Shown here: positions 62,152-64,000 of the stretch, piece by piece
Layout: every line of letters starts with the position of its first letter
Position numbering within the stretch: the stretch's first letter is position 1
NCBI GenBank assembly: GCA_029309925.1
Contig: JARKND010000005.1
Location: 1,116,001-1,180,000, forward strand
DNA: 64,000 nucleotides
Origin: Fulvivirgaceae bacterium JP3-4
GTDB lineage: Bacteria; Bacteroidota; Bacteroidia; Cytophagales; Cyclobacteriaceae
Direction: 5' to 3'
Notes under the pieces: generated by a model
Database searches by the model: none
What the model saw: the letters and a program-made list of their open reading frames with translations, nothing else
What the model was told of the DNA's origin: nothing
Position numbers and translations under genes: made by a program

Positions 62152-62655
62152 ATGAAAAAGATATTCATCCTCTTGTTTGGGCTGGCAAGCTTTGCTGCCG
62201 GTGCGCAAACCACAAACTATCAGGTACACTCCTTGTTTGTGCTGAACATTGCCAAGTACTCGGAATGGCCAACGGCAGATGCTGAGTTTCATATTGTTGT
62301 TTTCGGGAAATCGAAAATGTATGATGAGCTCATCAAATTGACCACGGGCAAGAACATCAATGGTCACACCATCAAGGTAACGCAGGCAGAGGCGGTTACC
62401 GACATTGGTTCTGCAAACATCATCTTTCTCGCGGATGGCAAGAGCGGAAACCTCGATGAGATCATTAAAGCTACCGAAGGCAAATCGATCATGATCATTG
62501 CTGAACGCGAAGGTCTGCACAAGAAAGGTGCGGGCTTCAGCTTTATGCTGACCGAGAACAATACGCTGCGATACGACATCAACAATAGTGTTCTTGCAAG
62601 GCGAAACATTAAGGTGTCGAAGAATTTATCGAATCTGGCCAACTCGGTTATTTAA
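62152..62655 (+). CDS. YfiR/DUF4154 periplasmic protein
   Basis: A 167-residue protein with a signal peptide (about 1-18, ending A-G-A-Q). DUF4154 pattern: YQVHSLFVLNIAKYSEWP, then FHIVVFGKSKMYDEL, SANIIFLADGKSGNLDEII and KGAGFSFMLTENNTLRYDIN. In Pseudomonas YfiR represses a diguanylate cyclase; in Bacteroidota it often sits beside a TonB receptor and a histidine kinase. The kinase is missing here. ATG 62152 chosen; upstream codons of the frame belong to the receptor gene. Directly upstream of the inverted-repeat element. Confidence 0.88.
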   Translation: MKKIFILLFGLASFAAGAQTTNYQVHSLFVLNIAKYSEWPTADAEFHIVVFGKSKMYDELIKLTTGKNINGHTIKVTQAEAVTDIGSANIIFLADGKSGNLDEIIKATEGKSIMIIAEREGLHKKGAGFSFMLTENNTLRYDINNSVLARRNIKVSKNLSNLANSVI

Positions 62656-62656
62656 A

Positions 62657-62952
62657 CCCTACCCCTTTATCCCCTAAAGGGGACTTAAAGGCAGCTGCGC
62701 AAATTGTTCCTGCTTTAGCCGATTGGTGAATGCTATCTTTTGATCGCGCCCTCTCCGCTAACCCTCGACTTAAGTCGGGGGTTATAGCGCGACACGCGGC
62801 TAAAGCCCACGGAGATTTTTCGAGCATCCTCCTACTTCGCTCTGGAGTGATCATGTGACGTTGATGAGTGAGTGAATGTCTGCTTAGACGCAAAGTACAG
62901 CACTAAAAAGTGGCAGTCACCCAAGTCCCCTTTAGGGGATTTAGGGGTAGGG
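62657..62952. repeat. Copy 2: 296-bp element with 30-bp inverted ends
   Basis: CCCTACCCCTTTATCCCCTA and on (62657-62686) and its inverse (62923-62952) match at 28 of 30 positions. Inside lie GCTTTAGCCG (62712-62721) and CGGCTAAAGC (62797-62806), a perfect inverse pair, and AACCCTCGACTT/AAGTCGGGGGTT. The segment up to about 62820 repeats 59711-59885. The element fills the gap between the convergent YfiR and Ppx/GppA genes; the left arm starts 2 nt after the YfiR stop. Confidence 0.75.
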
Positions 62953-62962
62953 TGGGTGGGTA

Positions 62963-63907
62963 CTAGCCCCTATCTGTTTTAAGCTGATCCGAAAGGTAAG
63001 CCAGAACTCCTTCCTTCAACGAATAAGTAGACACGCGGATCCTGTTGAAAGTATGTCTCTCCAGCAGAAATTTGATGAGTACACACGCCACAACGATCAT
63101 GTCTACACGCATTTCGATCATTCCGGGGATCTGCATGCGCTGATCTCTGTCCTTTGTGACAAGGTCTTTGTAGATCTCGTAAAAGCCCTCAATGGTGAGA
63201 GGAGTTTCGCTGTCATCCGGAGATTTGTGGATATCGTGGGTGATGCAGAAAATATCGCTAAGGGTGTCGAAGGTCCCTGATGACCCGACTAGAATATCGG
63301 GTTGATGCTTCTGCATGATCTCGAATAGCGGACCTAACGATTCTTCAAAATGTTTGTACAGCGCGTCAACTTCTTCCGGAAAGATCGGATCGTGGTTCTG
63401 GTATTTTTCTAGTAGCCGCTGCGCCCCGATTTCGAAACTTTGTTTCCAGAACACATTGTCGTGGTCTGCTATAATGAATTCAACACTTCCGCCACCGATG
63501 TCAACAATGAGATTGCGGTCGTGTGCCAGCCCGAGTGCGGCCCGCACGCCAAGGTAAATGTAATGAGCCTCCTGCTCGCCAGGAATAATATTGACCTTAA
63601 TGGCAGTAACCGCTTCAATCCGGTCGGCTATCTCCTGACCGTTACGCGCGTTTCTCAAAGCACTCGTCCCGAAGGCATAAGTCTCGGTGACCGAATGCTG
63701 ATCAATAGCGTTTTTAAAACTTTGCATGGCAAGCAATGCCCTGTGGAAACCGCTTTCGGTGATGATGCCATCGTTAATTCCGCCCATCCCGATCTTGACA
63801 GCAAGCCGGTCGCGGTAGATGATGTTGTAGCCACTGCGGTCGCCTTCCGCTATCAGCAGGTGAAAAGTGTTGGTCCCCAGGTCTATAATGGCAATACGGT
63901 GCTTCAT
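62963..63907 (-). CDS. Ppx/GppA exopolyphosphatase family protein
   Basis: A 314-residue protein of the actin-like ATPase fold. The N-terminal phosphate loop is IAIIDLGTNTFHLLIAEG and the second motif LIVDIGGGSVEFIIAD. A third segment is PDILVGSSGTFDTLSDIF. It degrades polyphosphate or pppGpp to ppGpp. It is the shorter form without the C-terminal HD domain. ATG 63907 (MKHRIAI) is chosen; the longer frame to 63985 runs through the promoter region. It is divergent from the partial gene at the right edge. Confidence 0.9.
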   Translation of the reverse strand: MKHRIAIIDLGTNTFHLLIAEGDRSGYNIIYRDRLAVKIGMGGINDGIITESGFHRALLAMQSFKNAIDQHSVTETYAFGTSALRNARNGQEIADRIEAVTAIKVNIIPGEQEAHYIYLGVRAALGLAHDRNLIVDIGGGSVEFIIADHDNVFWKQSFEIGAQRLLEKYQNHDPIFPEEVDALYKHFEESLGPLFEIMQKHQPDILVGSSGTFDTLSDIFCITHDIHKSPDDSETPLTIEGFYEIYKDLVTKDRDQRMQIPGMIEMRVDMIVVACVLIKFLLERHTFNRIRVSTYSLKEGVLAYLSDQLKTDRG

Positions 63908-63958
63908 AGCGGAAAAAAGCCGTGCGAATTTAATATTATATTTCGAGCGTCTTTTACT

Positions 63959-63966
63959 TATTTTTG
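63959..63966 (+). promoter_or_regulatory. Possible -7 box for the right-edge gene
   Basis: TATTTTTG matches TAnnTTTG and lies 21 nt before the ATG at 63988. No TTTG is found at the expected -33 position, so support is weak. Confidence 0.35.
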
Positions 63967-63987
63967 GCTCCCAGTCAATCAACATTC

Positions 63988-64000
63988 ATGGCCGAACAGA
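63988..64000 (+). CDS. First codons of a gene cut by the window edge
   Basis: ATG GCC GAA CAG starts at 63988 after a possible -7 box, divergent from the Ppx/GppA gene. Only four codons are visible. In many genomes ppk lies beside ppx, but nothing in these bases supports that identification. Confidence 0.3.

Overview
The window is a chromosomal stretch of a Bacteroidota bacterium, most likely order Cytophagales. The evidence is the gene order tRNA-Tyr/Gly/Thr - tuf - tRNA-Trp - secE - nusG - rplKAJL - rpoBC - DUF3467 - rpsL - rpsG - fusA - rpsJ, several promoters of the Bacteroidota type (TTTG, 19 nt, TAnnTTTG), weak or absent Shine-Dalgarno sequences, tRNA genes without encoded CCA, zinc-free S14 and L36, and neighbours such as DUF4154/YfiR with a TonB receptor. 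The species was not identified.

Layout. 1-1815: end of an unknown gene, recF and a small DUF721 (DciA-like) gene. 1880-20377: tRNA and translation/transcription cluster (four tRNAs, tuf, secE, nusG, L11, L1, L10, L7/L12, RNA polymerase beta and beta-prime, DUF3467, S12, S7, EF-G, S10). 20378-34112: about 14 kb of accessory genes between rpsJ and rplC, which are usually neighbours: an AAC(6')-type acetyltransferase, a serine hydrolase, MocA-like and XdhC cofactor genes, a HEIGH-motif lipoprotein, two paralogous cytochromes c, SCO1, HemJ, a MOSC protein, an alpha-glucan phosphorylase-like protein and a FecCD-type permease with its ATPase. 34193-49801: the S10/spc/alpha ribosomal gene run from rplC to rplQ with secY, map, infA and rpoA. 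49999-52945: carA, a four-helix-bundle (S23/IVS-type) gene and eno. 52963-64000: a PIF1-like helicase, DivIC, an outer membrane protein, an Ldh2-type dehydrogenase, a DUF4139 protein, a TonB receptor with a YfiR protein, Ppx/GppA, and the first codons of another gene.

Two non-genic signals stand out. First, many intergenic gaps hold short dyad-symmetric elements built of degenerate heptad-like words (for example AAATTTCAAATTT, GGCAGTAGGC, GGCTATGGC, CTTCAAGCTTGAAG). In the 29-gene run from rplC to rplQ the ordinary gaps are 36 nt or less; the six gaps above 80 nt all hold such an element. One copy, between carA and eno, has near-perfect 32-33 nt inverted repeats around a four-helix-bundle gene of the family known from 23S rRNA intervening sequences, so the gene-less copies may be its non-autonomous relatives. 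Second, downstream of tRNA-Thr and of tRNA-Trp lies a partial copy of the same tRNA whose T-arm is interrupted at exactly the same point (between T-stem and T-loop) by a twin-hairpin insert with a nearly identical second hairpin. I do not recognise either arrangement as a described system.

How the genes work together: the core is the protein-synthesis and RNA polymerase machinery with Sec translocation. The accessory block mixes electron-transport and cofactor maturation (cytochromes c, SCO1, HemJ, XdhC/MocA), polysaccharide turnover and iron-complex uptake. All identifications come from reading motifs and family resemblance; no database search was run.
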